A stretch of 64,000 nt of DNA, from NCBI RefSeq assembly GCF_000308455.1, contig NZ_BAFP01000003.1, positions 88,053 through 152,052 of the forward strand, read 5' to 3'. The position numbers and the translations under genes are program-made. The notes beneath the pieces were generated by a model. It saw nothing but the letters and a program-made list of their open reading frames with translations. It was not told the DNA's origin and searched no databases. This DNA is from Nocardia abscessus NBRC 100374 (lineage in GTDB: Bacteria > Actinomycetota > Actinomycetes > Mycobacteriales > Mycobacteriaceae). Below, piece after piece: positions 16,453-26,300 of the stretch; positions within the stretch are counted from its first letter, which is position 1; the number at the start of each line of letters is the position of its first letter.

Positions 16453-18324
16453 GTGGCAGGGATTACGCGCGGTAGCTGTGGCATACGCGGGCGTCTCGGC
16501 GCTCGTTCGGCACGCGAGCAGCTGATGCTGTTCGCCACCGCAATGGTGGTTCCCCTAGCCGCGAGCATGTCCGTGGAGGCACCCGCCACCGCGCAGCCGA
16601 CGGCGGCCGTGACCGCGCCGGTGCTGGAGAGGGTTCAGTGGCTCAGCGAGCGTCGTGTGGCGCTGTGGGTGACCTCACCGTCCATGGGTGTGCCGATCCA
16701 AGTGCAGTTGCTGCTGGCCAGGGACTGGAACGCCCGCCCGGAGGCCCGCTTCCCCGTCCTGTTCCTGCTCGACGGCTTGCGCGCGACCGACGATGAGAAC
16801 GGCTGGACGAAGGAGGCGGGGGCGGTCGATTTCTTCGCCGACAAGAACGTCACCGTGGTGCTGCCGGTCGGCGGGCAGTCCAGTTTCTACTCCGACTGGC
16901 TGGAACCGAACAACGGCCGCACCTACAAGTGGGAGACCTTCCTGACCAAGGAGCTGCCGCCCCTGCTGGAGAGCCACTGGCGGGCGACGAGCGTGCGGGG
17001 CGTGGAGGGGCTGTCGATGGGTGGTACGGCCGCGATGTTCCTCGCCGCCCGCAACCCCGGCTTCGCGCGGCACGCCGCGTCGTACTCCGGCTTCTTGACC
17101 ACGACGACGCTGGGCATGCCGCAGGCCATCGAGTTCGCGATGCGCGACGCGGGCGGTTTCGACTCCACCGCCATGTGGGGCCCGCAGACGGGCCCGGCGT
17201 GGGAGGCGCACGATCCGTACGCGCTGGCCGACAAGCTGCGGGGCGTCAGCCTCTACGTTTCCAGCGGCAGCGGCGCGATCGGCCCCTACGACCAGGCCCT
17301 CGGTATTCCCGGAGTGAGCACCAACGTCGCGGGCATGGGCCTGGAGATCCTCTCCCGGCTCACCTCGCAGAACTTCGTGACCAAGCTGTCCAAGCTGGCC
17401 ATTCCGGCGCAGGTGAACTATCGCCCGTCCGGCACCCACTCCTGGCCGTACTGGGACTTCGAGATGCGTCAGTCCTGGACTCAGGCCGCGGCGGCCCTCG
17501 GCACCGACCAGGAAAAGCCCGCTTGCCAGCCAGGGGGCGCGATCGGCCCGGTGGCCGCAGCGACCGGCTGGCTCGGCGAATGCCTCACCGCGGAGTACGC
17601 GGTCGCCGGGGGCACCGCTCAGGACTTCAAGGGTGGACGGGTGTTCCTCACCCCCGACAGCGGCGCGTACCCGGTCGGCGGCGTGCTCGCCACCGGTTAT
17701 CAGGCGGCCGGTGGGCCCGCCGGACCGCTGGGCCTGCCGACCGGCGCCGAGCGTGCGCTGGAAGACGGCCGCGGCAGATTGCAGACCTTCCAGCACGGTT
17801 CGCTGTACTGGACGCCGCAGACCGGCGCCCAGGTCGTCCGCGGCGCGATCCTGGACGAGTGGGGCAAGCAAGGGTTCGAGCGTGGCCCAGCGGGCTATCC
17901 GGTCGCACCGGAGATCAAGACGCCGAGCCGTGACGGTGCGGTGCAGGCGTTCGAGAACGGTCCGTACTACTACAGCCAGGCCACCGGCGTGCACCGTGTC
18001 CAAGGCCTCATCCTCGGCAAATACGCCCAGTTGGGCTTCGAGAACAGCCCGCTCGGCTTCCCGGTCGCCGGGGAACAGGAGCTGAAGGATCTGGGCCGGT
18101 TCAGCCGATTCGAGGGCGGCAACATCTACTGGAGCCCGGTGTCGGGAGCCTGGGCGGTACGCAACGGCCCGATGCTGGACGCCTGGCGCGAGATGGGTTA
18201 CGAGAACGGCAAACTCGGCTACCCCACCGGCGACGAGTTCCCCATCTCCGACGGCGTGCAGCAGAACTTCCAGGGCGGCTTCATCACGCTGCGCGACGGC
18301 AAGCCGGAAGTGCACGCCCTGTGA
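16453..18324 (+). CDS. Mycolyltransferase fused to LGFP repeats, copy 4
   Basis: This 623-residue secreted protein has two parts. The N-terminal ~350 residues, after a signal peptide (LMLFATAMVVPLAASMSVEA), form an antigen-85-type esterase: VQLLLARDWNARPEARFPVL, LDGLRATDDENGW, KWETFLTKELPPLLE, nucleophile S188 in GLSMGGTAAM and GTHSWPYWDFEM. The C-terminal ~260 residues hold about four LGFP repeats (for example GPLGLPTGAE, GPAGYPVAPE, SPLGFPVAGE, KLGYPTGDE). The same architecture is known from corynebacterial Cop1/PS1, where the repeats are thought to anchor or orient the enzyme at the cell wall. GTG 16453 is chosen because no earlier start gives a signal peptide. Confidence 0.9.
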   Translation: MAGITRGSCGIRGRLGARSAREQLMLFATAMVVPLAASMSVEAPATAQPTAAVTAPVLERVQWLSERRVALWVTSPSMGVPIQVQLLLARDWNARPEARFPVLFLLDGLRATDDENGWTKEAGAVDFFADKNVTVVLPVGGQSSFYSDWLEPNNGRTYKWETFLTKELPPLLESHWRATSVRGVEGLSMGGTAAMFLAARNPGFARHAASYSGFLTTTTLGMPQAIEFAMRDAGGFDSTAMWGPQTGPAWEAHDPYALADKLRGVSLYVSSGSGAIGPYDQALGIPGVSTNVAGMGLEILSRLTSQNFVTKLSKLAIPAQVNYRPSGTHSWPYWDFEMRQSWTQAAAALGTDQEKPACQPGGAIGPVAAATGWLGECLTAEYAVAGGTAQDFKGGRVFLTPDSGAYPVGGVLATGYQAAGGPAGPLGLPTGAERALEDGRGRLQTFQHGSLYWTPQTGAQVVRGAILDEWGKQGFERGPAGYPVAPEIKTPSRDGAVQAFENGPYYYSQATGVHRVQGLILGKYAQLGFENSPLGFPVAGEQELKDLGRFSRFEGGNIYWSPVSGAWAVRNGPMLDAWREMGYENGKLGYPTGDEFPISDGVQQNFQGGFITLRDGKPEVHAL

Positions 18325-18366
18325 GAAGCGCCGGTTGGGTTCGAGCCACAAGAGGGCCGCGAACCC

Positions 18367-18384
18367 GCCGCGCGAAGGCGCGGC
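18367..18384 (+). terminator. Short hairpin after the LGFP-mycolyltransferase gene
   Basis: GCCGCGC and GCGCGGC pair with a GAAG loop 42 bases after the stop. A -10-like TAGCCT follows at ~18400, ahead of the next gene. Confidence 0.5.
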
Positions 18385-18452
18385 AAATCCAACACAGCTA
18401 GCCTGGTGGGCGACCTGACCCCCGCTCAGCGACAGATCGAGGACAAGAATTC

Positions 18453-18974
18453 ATGCATCGGACCCGTGGAAAGGTATTCGGCGCGGTAGCGGCGATCGCC
18501 GCTACCGGCCTGCTCGCCGCGTGCGGCGACAATGATTCGACCGCGACGAGCACCCCGACGCCGACCCGCACCACGACGGTGGCGCCGACGTCGCCGGCTG
18601 CGTCGACGCCCGCCGATACCGGGCAGCCCGCTCCCGCGCCGGAGGAGCCCACTACGACGGTGGCGCCCGAACGTCCGCAGCCGGTGCCGACCGAAGCCGT
18701 CCCGCCCGCGGACACCTCCAAGCTCACCGACAAGGACAAGCGGTTCCTGGACGATCTGGCCAAGCAGGGTGTCACCCCGTCGACCCCGGACATCGCGCTG
18801 AGCATCGGCGCTTACGTCTGCCAGGGCACCGCCGCGGGCGCGTCCGACCAGGATCTGATGACCTTCGTCAACGCCATGGCAGGTTCCGATCCGTCCTTCG
18901 ACCCGGCCAAGATGCCGGTGGAGAAGGCCGGGCAGATCTACATCTCGACCGCTCGCGCCACGTACTGCCAGTGA
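18453..18974 (+). CDS. DUF732-type lipoprotein
   Basis: This 173-residue exported lipoprotein has a basic start, a hydrophobic stretch and lipobox LAAC (C24). A Thr/Pro-rich linker (~residues 27-90) follows. The C-terminal ~75 residues, from KRFLDDLAKQGVTPSTPD to YISTARATYCQ, have the two-Cys pattern of DUF732, a small helical domain found in many mycobacterial secreted proteins. The function is unknown. The stop overlaps the start of the cutinase-like gene by 4 bases (GTGA), so the two are co-translated and may act together outside the membrane. Confidence 0.8.
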   Translation: MHRTRGKVFGAVAAIAATGLLAACGDNDSTATSTPTPTRTTTVAPTSPAASTPADTGQPAPAPEEPTTTVAPERPQPVPTEAVPPADTSKLTDKDKRFLDDLAKQGVTPSTPDIALSIGAYVCQGTAAGASDQDLMTFVNAMAGSDPSFDPAKMPVEKAGQIYISTARATYCQ

Positions 18975-19957
18975 GTTCGCGTGTCCGTTCGACCTCCCGC
19001 CGGTCCAAGCCGGCGGGATGTCTGGTCGTGATCGGCGTCGTCCTGCTGATCGTCCTGGTCGTCGTGCTGCTGTGGTATCTGCTCGCGGGCCGTCTGCGCC
19101 CGCCCGGCCCCGGGCCCAAGCCGCCGGAACGGCCGACTTCGCAGCCGGCCAGCTGTCCGGACGTGCAGTTGATGTCGGTGCCGGGCACCTGGGAGTCCAA
19201 CAGCTTCGACGATCCGCACAATCCGACCGCCAACCCGGTGTCGCTGATGCTCAATGTCTCCGGCCCGGTCGCCCAGCGGTTCCCGAGCGAGCGGGTGGAG
19301 GTGTACACGGTTCCGTACGTCGCGCAGTTCTCCAATCCGATCGCGATCCCGCCGGACGGCCAGCAGTCCTACAACAACAGCCGGTCCGAGGGCATGCGCC
19401 GGATGATCGACGTCATGGCGGCCCGTCATCAGGAGTGCCCGCTGACCACCTACGTGCTCGCGGGGTTCTCCCAGGGCGCGGTGATCGCGGGTGACGTGGC
19501 CGCGCAGATCGGCGCGGGCAACGGCCCTGTGCCCGCCGACCTGGTGCTCGGCGTGGCGTTGATCGCCGACGGACGCCGCACGGGCGAGACCGGCCCTGGT
19601 CAGGCGATCCCGATCGGGACGCCGCCGCCGGGGGTGGGTGCCGAAGTCGCGCTGAAGGGGTTGAACGTGCCCGGCATCACGATGACCGGTCCGCGTCAAG
19701 GGGGCTTCGGCGAATTGGCCGACCGCACCTACACCATCTGCGCGCCCGGCGATCTGATCTGCGACGCGCCCCGGGAGGCCCTGAGTCCGTGGAACATCAT
19801 GGGCAGCGTGAATGCGCTGGTCCGTGCGGCCGGGAACCCGGTGCACGCCCTCTACAACGGCTACGTCGTCGACGGTGACGGAACCACCGCCACCCAGTGG
19901 ACGGCGGCTTGGGCCCAAGGCCTCGTCGAGGCAGCGCCGCATCCCGCCCATTCGTGA
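18971..19957 (+). CDS. Cutinase-family phospholipase/thioesterase (Culp6-like)
   Basis: This is the counterpart of Rv3802c, an essential envelope lipase of mycobacteria with phospholipase A and thioesterase activity linked to mycolate metabolism. The 328-residue protein has one N-terminal membrane anchor (CLVVIGVVLLIVLVVVLLWY), a Pro-rich linker and a cutinase alpha/beta domain. The nucleophile is S167 in YVLAGFSQGAVIAGD, the Asp is in YTICAPGDLICD, and the His in PVHALYNGYV. Paired cysteines (CPDVQL, QECPL, ICAPGDLIC) fit the family's disulphides. It lies directly upstream of the mycolate condensation genes, with one extra oxidoreductase gene in between. Confidence 0.88.
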   Translation: MSSRVRSTSRRSKPAGCLVVIGVVLLIVLVVVLLWYLLAGRLRPPGPGPKPPERPTSQPASCPDVQLMSVPGTWESNSFDDPHNPTANPVSLMLNVSGPVAQRFPSERVEVYTVPYVAQFSNPIAIPPDGQQSYNNSRSEGMRRMIDVMAARHQECPLTTYVLAGFSQGAVIAGDVAAQIGAGNGPVPADLVLGVALIADGRRTGETGPGQAIPIGTPPPGVGAEVALKGLNVPGITMTGPRQGGFGELADRTYTICAPGDLICDAPREALSPWNIMGSVNALVRAAGNPVHALYNGYVVDGDGTTATQWTAAWAQGLVEAAPHPAHS

Positions 19958-20127
19958 GAATTCACAGGCCGTGAGATACCCCGCACCCGATTGGCGTGAC
20001 AAGCGCAACTCGAGTTGGGTAGCACGCTGTAAAGTGCGCTGGTGATCGCGACGCCGGGCATCGCCGCAGCGCAGACCTCGGGCGGGCGTCGCGCCCGTAA
20101 TTTCCTTACAGCCAGGAGCATGAGTTC

Positions 20128-21171
20128 ATGACAGAAGCCGCCGCACCGGCCACCACGGCGAGCCGTGACGCGGATGCTGCGTTGACCGCGCTGGGCACTC
20201 CGTTGCGCCTGTTCCGCTTCGCGGCGGCCGGCGAAGGAAACAAGCAGGAGGGCGGTGCGCGCAAGTTCGTGCAGACCGCTCAGCAGGCCGAGGAGTACGG
20301 CTTCGACACCTTCGTGGTGCCCGACCACCTCGGCGAGCAGATCGGTCCGATCGCCGCGCTCGGCGCGCTGACCCAGGCCACCGAGAAGATCCGGCTCGGC
20401 ACGTCGGTGCTGGCCAACGGTTTCCGCCACCCCGTGGTGCTGGCCAAGGACCTGGCGACCATCGACGTGCTGTCCAAGGGCAGGCTCGAGGTCGGTCTCG
20501 GCGCGGGCTGGATCAAGGAGGAGTTCGAGAACGCGGGCATCTCCTACGAGTCGCCCGGTGTGCGGCTGGAGAAGCTGGACGAGGCTCTGACCATTCTCGA
20601 CGTGCTGCTGCGCGGCCAGGAGTGCACCTTCGAGGGCAAGCACTACCAGGTCCGCGGCGTCAAGGGGACGCCACGGCCGCGGCAGGGCCCGCGCCCGCCG
20701 ATCTGCACCGGCGGCGGCGGTCCTAAGATGCTGCGATTGGCGGCCAAGCACGCCGACATCGTCTCCGTCGTTCCGGTGACCACCAAGAACGGCAAGGGCC
20801 TGCTCTCCGGCATCACCATCGAGAAGGCCGTGGAAAAGGTGAATCTGATCAAGGAGGCCGCCGGTGACCGGTTCGCCGACATCGAGCTGAACTGGGCCAT
20901 CACCGCCGTCGTGATCACCGACGATCGCGAGAAGACCGCGGAGATGGCCCTGTCGGCGTTGGACCGGGGACTGCACCCGAATCTGGAGGTCGATGTCCAG
21001 CTGTCCGTCGAGGACATCCTGAACTCGCCCTACGTGGCGATCGGTACTTTCGAGGAGATCGCCGAGCAGATCCGACGTGTGCGGCAACTCACCTCGATGT
21101 CCTACGTCGGTGTATTCCCCACCCAGATGGACGCGTTCGCCCCCGTTATTCCCCTGCTGCGGGACGAGTGA
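20128..21171 (+). CDS. F420-dependent LLM-class oxidoreductase
   Basis: This 347-residue protein of the luciferase-like monooxygenase fold resembles the MSMEG_2516-type F420-dependent oxidoreductases. Landmarks are TAQQAEEYGFDTFVVPDHLG, EKIRLGTSVLANGFRHPVVL, STIDV-like DLATIDVLSKGRLEVGLGAGW, and RQGPRPPICTGGGGPKMLRL. The substrate is not known. It sits between the cutinase-like gene and fadD32, which are adjacent in Mycobacterium tuberculosis. A mycolate-related redox role is therefore tempting but unproven. The 170-bp gap upstream and the 189-bp gap downstream suggest its own transcript. ATG 20128 has CCAGGAGCATGAGTTC upstream. Confidence 0.8.
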   Translation: MTEAAAPATTASRDADAALTALGTPLRLFRFAAAGEGNKQEGGARKFVQTAQQAEEYGFDTFVVPDHLGEQIGPIAALGALTQATEKIRLGTSVLANGFRHPVVLAKDLATIDVLSKGRLEVGLGAGWIKEEFENAGISYESPGVRLEKLDEALTILDVLLRGQECTFEGKHYQVRGVKGTPRPRQGPRPPICTGGGGPKMLRLAAKHADIVSVVPVTTKNGKGLLSGITIEKAVEKVNLIKEAAGDRFADIELNWAITAVVITDDREKTAEMALSALDRGLHPNLEVDVQLSVEDILNSPYVAIGTFEEIAEQIRRVRQLTSMSYVGVFPTQMDAFAPVIPLLRDE

Positions 21172-21360
21172 GCCGGTCTTCTCTGTAACATGACTCTGGT
21201 TTGAGTACATCTAGCCGATAGCGGTCACCGCGCAGACCGCACAAAATCTGCAGGCTGGCTCTGCACTTGGAGCACCCGCGGGCGAAAGCGAGTCGGGGCC
21301 TCACAGGTAAAAGCGGCGATCTCGCCGTCTTGCTGCGTGTGCCTCGGAGGAGAAGAAGGA

Positions 21361-23265
21361 ATGGACGAGACTTTCGACGACTACCTGGACGAAACCGGGA
21401 ACATCCGCATTCCCGAGGATCACACCCTGGTTGATCACGTCGAGAAGCACACCCGGAACGACGCGAACACCCTGGCGTATCGCTACATCGACTACTCGCG
21501 CGAGCGCGACGGCGAGGCGCAGGAGCTGACGTGGCGTGAGTTCGGTATTCGGCTGCGCGCGGTGGCCGCTCGACTGCAGCAGGTGACCAACCCGGGCGAC
21601 CGGGTCGCGATCCTCGCGCCGCAGGGCTTGGACTACGTGATCTCCTTCTTCGCCGCGATCTACGCGGGCACCATTTCGGTCCCGCTGTTCGACCCGGACG
21701 AGCCCGGCCACACCGATCGCCTGCACGCGGTGCTCGGCGACTGTGAGCCCTCGGCCATCCTGACCGCGAGCTCCTCCGCGGCCGGGGTCCGGCAGTTCTT
21801 CCGCTCGCTGCCCGCCGCCCAGCGCCCGCGCATCATCGCGGTGGACGCGATCCCGGACGGCGTCGGCGAGAGCTGGGTGCGTCCGGACATCGCGATCGAC
21901 GACATCGCCTACCTGCAGTACACCTCGGGCTCCACCCGGGTGCCCGCCGGTGTCGAGATCACCCACCGCGCGGTGGGCACCAACCTGTTGCAGATGGTCG
22001 ACGCGATCAATCTGGACTGGAACTCGCGCGGCGTCACCTGGCTGCCGCTGTTCCACGACATGGGTCTGCTGACGGTGATCCTGCCCGCGGTGGGCGGCAA
22101 GTACATCACGATCATGTCGCCGAGCGCGTTCGTGCGCCGTCCCTATCGCTGGATCAAGGAACTGGCCGCGGTCTCCGACGGCGCGGGAACCTTCGCCGCC
22201 GCACCCAACTTCGCGTTCGAGCACGCCGCGGCGCGTGGTCTGCCGAAGAACGGCGAGTCGCTGGACCTGTCGAACGTCATCGGCCTGATCAACGGCAGCG
22301 AGCCGGTGACCACCTCGTCGATGAAGAAGTTCAACGAGGCGTTCGCCCCCTACGGCCTGCCCAAGACCGCCATCAAGCCGTGCTACGGCATGGCCGAGGC
22401 GACGCTGTTCGTCTCCGCCACCAAAGCCGAGGACGAGGCCAAGGTCACCTACGTCGACCGCAAGGAACTCAACGCGGGTCGCATGGTGAAGGTCGATCCC
22501 GGCCACGAGGACGCGATCGCGCAGGTGTCCTGCGGTTACGTCGCGCTCTCGCAGTGGGCGGCGATCGTCGATCCGGAGTCCGGCGGTGGCCGCGAGGTGC
22601 CCGACGGGCACGTCGGCGAGATCTGGCTGCACGGCAACAACATGGGCATCGGCTACTGGGGTCGTCCCGACGAGACGGCGGCGACGTTCCAGAACAAGGT
22701 TACCGAGCGCCTGCCCGAGGGCAGCCACGCCGAGGGCACCGAGCCGGATTCGAACTGGATGCGCACCGGCGACTACGGCGTGTACTTCGAGGGCGAGCTC
22801 TACATCACCGGCCGGGTCAAGGACCTGGTGATCGTGGACGGCCGCAACCACTACCCGCAGGACCTGGAGTTCTCCGCGCAGGAGGCCAGCACCGCGCTGC
22901 GGCCCGGCTTCGTGGCGGCGTTCTCGGTGCCCGCCAACCAGCTGCCGGCCGAGGTGTTCGAGCAGGGCAGCCATTCCGGCTTGCAGTTCGACGCCGACGA
23001 CGCCTCCGAGCAGCTGGTCATCGTGGGCGAGCGGGGTCCGGGCGCGGGTAAAGCCGATCCGCTGCCCATCGCCGACGCGGTGCGCGCGGCGGTCTCGCAG
23101 CGCCACGGCGTGACCGTTCGAGACGTGCTGCTGGTGCCCGCGGGTTCGATCCCGCGCACCTCCAGCGGCAAGATCGCCCGACGTGCCTGCCGGGCGGCCT
23201 ATCTGGAGGGAACGCTGCGGGGTGGTTACACCCAGCAGGCATTCCCCGATGCACCGGAAGAGTAA
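21361..23265 (+). CDS. fadD32: Long-chain fatty acid AMP ligase FadD32
   Basis: FadD32 activates meromycolic acid as an acyl-adenylate and loads it on the N-terminal ACP of Pks13. The 634-residue protein has the adenylate-forming motifs [16 protein letters not shown] (~residues 187-202), [44 protein letters not shown] and [12 protein letters not shown], the last being typical of the fatty-acyl-AMP ligase subgroup. ATG 21361 is chosen over 21337 because GGAGGAGAAGAAGG lies just upstream. It is followed by pks13 and accD4 in the conserved order. Confidence 0.95.
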   Translation: MDETFDDYLDETGNIRIPEDHTLVDHVEKHTRNDANTLAYRYIDYSRERDGEAQELTWREFGIRLRAVAARLQQVTNPGDRVAILAPQGLDYVISFFAAIYAGTISVPLFDPDEPGHTDRLHAVLGDCEPSAILTASSSAAGVRQFFRSLPAAQRPRIIAVDAIPDGVGESWVRPDIAIDDIAYLQYTSGSTRVPAGVEITHRAVGTNLLQMVDAINLDWNSRGVTWLPLFHDMGLLTVILPAVGGKYITIMSPSAFVRRPYRWIKELAAVSDGAGTFAAAPNFAFEHAAARGLPKNGESLDLSNVIGLINGSEPVTTSSMKKFNEAFAPYGLPKTAIKPCYGMAEATLFVSATKAEDEAKVTYVDRKELNAGRMVKVDPGHEDAIAQVSCGYVALSQWAAIVDPESGGGREVPDGHVGEIWLHGNNMGIGYWGRPDETAATFQNKVTERLPEGSHAEGTEPDSNWMRTGDYGVYFEGELYITGRVKDLVIVDGRNHYPQDLEFSAQEASTALRPGFVAAFSVPANQLPAEVFEQGSHSGLQFDADDASEQLVIVGERGPGAGKADPLPIADAVRAAVSQRHGVTVRDVLLVPAGSIPRTSSGKIARRACRAAYLEGTLRGGYTQQAFPDAPEE

Positions 23266-23375
23266 TTGCCAGGGGCGGCCTCGGACCGACCATCGACGCT
23301 CGGCGCCGACCTTCCCACGCGCCGGGCGTCGATACACGGTACGCCCGGTACGCAGACAGGTAGCTTGAGGAATTG

Positions 23376-26300
23376 ATGGCTGACAACGAGGGCACGCCCA
23401 CCCAGACGACCGACACCCCGCCTGTGGAGACCGTCGCCGACGCGGCGGCCCCGGCCGAGTCCGCGAAGGGCGGTGGCGCGCAGACCGACCTATCGGTGGC
23501 GGAGCTGCGTGAGTGGCTGCGGCGCTGGGTCTGCGAGGCGACCGGGCAACCGATCGAGCAGATCACCGTGGACCGGCCGATGGAGGAGTTCGGGCTCGCC
23601 TCGCGTGACGCCATCGCCCTCGGCGGGGACATCGAGGAACTGACCGGCGTGATGCTGAACGCGACGATCGTGTACCAGCATCCGACCATCGCCGCGCTGG
23701 CCGAGCGGATCGTCAACGGCGAGCCGGACGTGCCGGAGGAATCCAAGGACGACGCCTTCTACACCGCGGGCTACCGCCCCGGCGAGGCGCACGACATCGC
23801 GATCGTGGGTCTGTCGACCCGCCTGCCCGGCGCGGGGGACACCCCCGAGTCGACGTGGGATTTCCTCATCGGCCGCGGTGACGGCATCCGGGAGCGGCCC
23901 GAGGGACGCTGGTCGGAGTTCACGGCCGAGCCGCAGCTGGCCGAGGCGATCGAGAAGGCCAACACCAAGGGCGGCTACCTCGATCAGGAGGTCGTCAAAG
24001 GTTTCGACGCCGAGTTCTTCGCCATGTCGCCGGTGGAGGTCGAGCGGGTCGATCCGCAGCAGCGCCTGATGATGGAGCTGACCTGGGAGGCGTTGGAGCA
24101 CGCCCGGATTCCGGCCAGCGATCTCAAGGGCGAGCCGGTCGGCGTGTTCATCGGCTCGTCGGGCAACGACTTCATGCTGCTCGCGGCGCTCGGGCTGGGC
24201 GGCGACCGGGATCCGAACGTGCCGGTCTCGGCCGAGGCCTACGCGATCATGGGCAGCGTCACGTCCATCATCCCGAACCGGGTCTCCTACTTCTTCGACT
24301 TCCGCGGCCCGTCGGTGGCGGTCGACACCGCGTGCTCGTCGACGCTGGTGGCGGTACACGAGGCGGTGCAGGCGCTGCGCGGCGGTGAGGCCGACCTGGC
24401 GCTGGCCGGCGGTGTGAACATGCTGCTCGCGCCGATGGCCACGCTCGGTTTCGACGCCAACGGCGGGGTTGCCAAGGATGGCCACATCAAGGCGTTCTCC
24501 AGTGACGCCGACGGAATGGTCCGTTCCGAGGGCGGCGGTCTGGTCGTGCTGAAGCGCCTGGCCGACGCCGAGCGCGACGGCGACACGATCTACGCGGTGA
24601 TCAAGGGTTCGGCGGTCAACAACGACGGGCGGTCCAACGGCCTGCTCGCCCCGAATCCCGACGCCCAGGCCGAGGTGCTGCGGCGCGCATACCGCGACGC
24701 GGGCATCGCTCCGTCCACGGTCGACTACATCGAGGCGCACGGCACCGGCACCCTGATCGGCGACCCGATCGAGGCGGACGCGCTGGGCCGCGTCGTCGGC
24801 CGTGGCCGCGAGGCGGACAAGCCCGCGCTGCTCGGTTCGGCCAAGACCAACTTCGGTCACCTGGAGTCGGGCGCCGGTGCGGCGAGCCTGGCGAAGGTGG
24901 TCATGTCGTTGCAGCACAACGTCATCCCGCCGAACATCGGCTACGCCGGTCCGAACCCCTACATTCCGTGGGACCAGGCGCACCTGAAGATCGTCGACGA
25001 ACCCACCGAGTTCCCGCGCTACAGCGGCAAGGCCACCATCGGTGTCTCCGGCTTCGGGTTCGGCGGCACCAACGCGCACCTCGTCGTGCAGGAGTACGTG
25101 CCTGCCGCCGCGGCCGAGAACCAGGCACCGTTCTCCGAACTCGAGGCCCAGCTGGACGAGGATGCGCTGGAAGACCGGGACGCGGAATCCGACGCGCTCG
25201 ACGCCGGGGCCGAGGCGGCCGCCGAAGCCGCCGCGCCCGTCGCCGAATGGACCTCCGAGCGCGCCGAGCCGCTGCCGCAGATCCTGCCCGTGTCGGGCTA
25301 CCTGCCCTCGCGGCGCCGTCGCGCCGCCGCCGAGCTGGCCGACTGGCTGGAGTCCGAGGCGGGCGCGCGAACCCCGCTCGCCGACGTGGCGCGGTCGCTG
25401 GCCAAGCGCAGTCACTGGCGTTCGCGCGGTGTGGTGCTCGCCAAGACGCACGAGGAGGCGGTCGCCGGACTGCGCGCCATCGCGGCGGGCAAGCCGGGCA
25501 CCGGTGTCTTCACCGCTGACGCGCCCGCCGCCATGGGCCCGATGTGGGTGTTCGCCGGGTTCGGCGCGCAGCACCGCAAGATGGGCAAGCAGCTCTATCT
25601 GGAGAACTCGATCTTCGCCAAGGCCGTCGACGAGGTCGACGAGCTGGTGCAGGACGAGGCCGGATACTCCGTGCGTGAGCTGTTCCTGGACGACAGCCAG
25701 GACTACAACGTAGGCACCTCGCAGGTCGGCATCTTCACCATCCAGATCGGCCTGGCCGCGCTGCTGCGCGCGCACGGTGCCGAACCCGAAGCGGTGGTGG
25801 GCCATTCCATGGGTGAGGTCGCGGGCGCGTACATCGCCGGCGGTCTCCCGCTCGAGGACGCGGTCCGCGTGATCTGCGCCCGTTCCCGCCTGATGGGCGA
25901 GGGCGAGCAGATGATCAGCGACGACGACGTGCGCAACATGGCGCTCATCGAGTACAGCGCCGAGGATGTCGCGAACCTGCTACCGGACTACCCGGACGTC
26001 GAGGTCGCGGTGTACGCGGCGCCGACCAACACGGTGATCGGCGGCCCGCAGGAGCAGGTCGCGGCGATCGTCGCGCGGGTGGAGGCGGAGGGCAAGTTCG
26101 CCCGCGTGCTGCAGACCCGCGGCGCGGGCCACACCTCGCAGATGGATCCGCTGCTCGGCGAGCTGGCCGCGGAACTGGCGGGCATCGAGCCGACGAAGCT
26201 GAAGGCCGGCCTGTACTCGACGGTGCACAAGGAGGAGTACTTCCGCCCCGGCAGCGACCCACTCCACGACGAGGACTACTGGGTCAAGAACATGCGCCAC

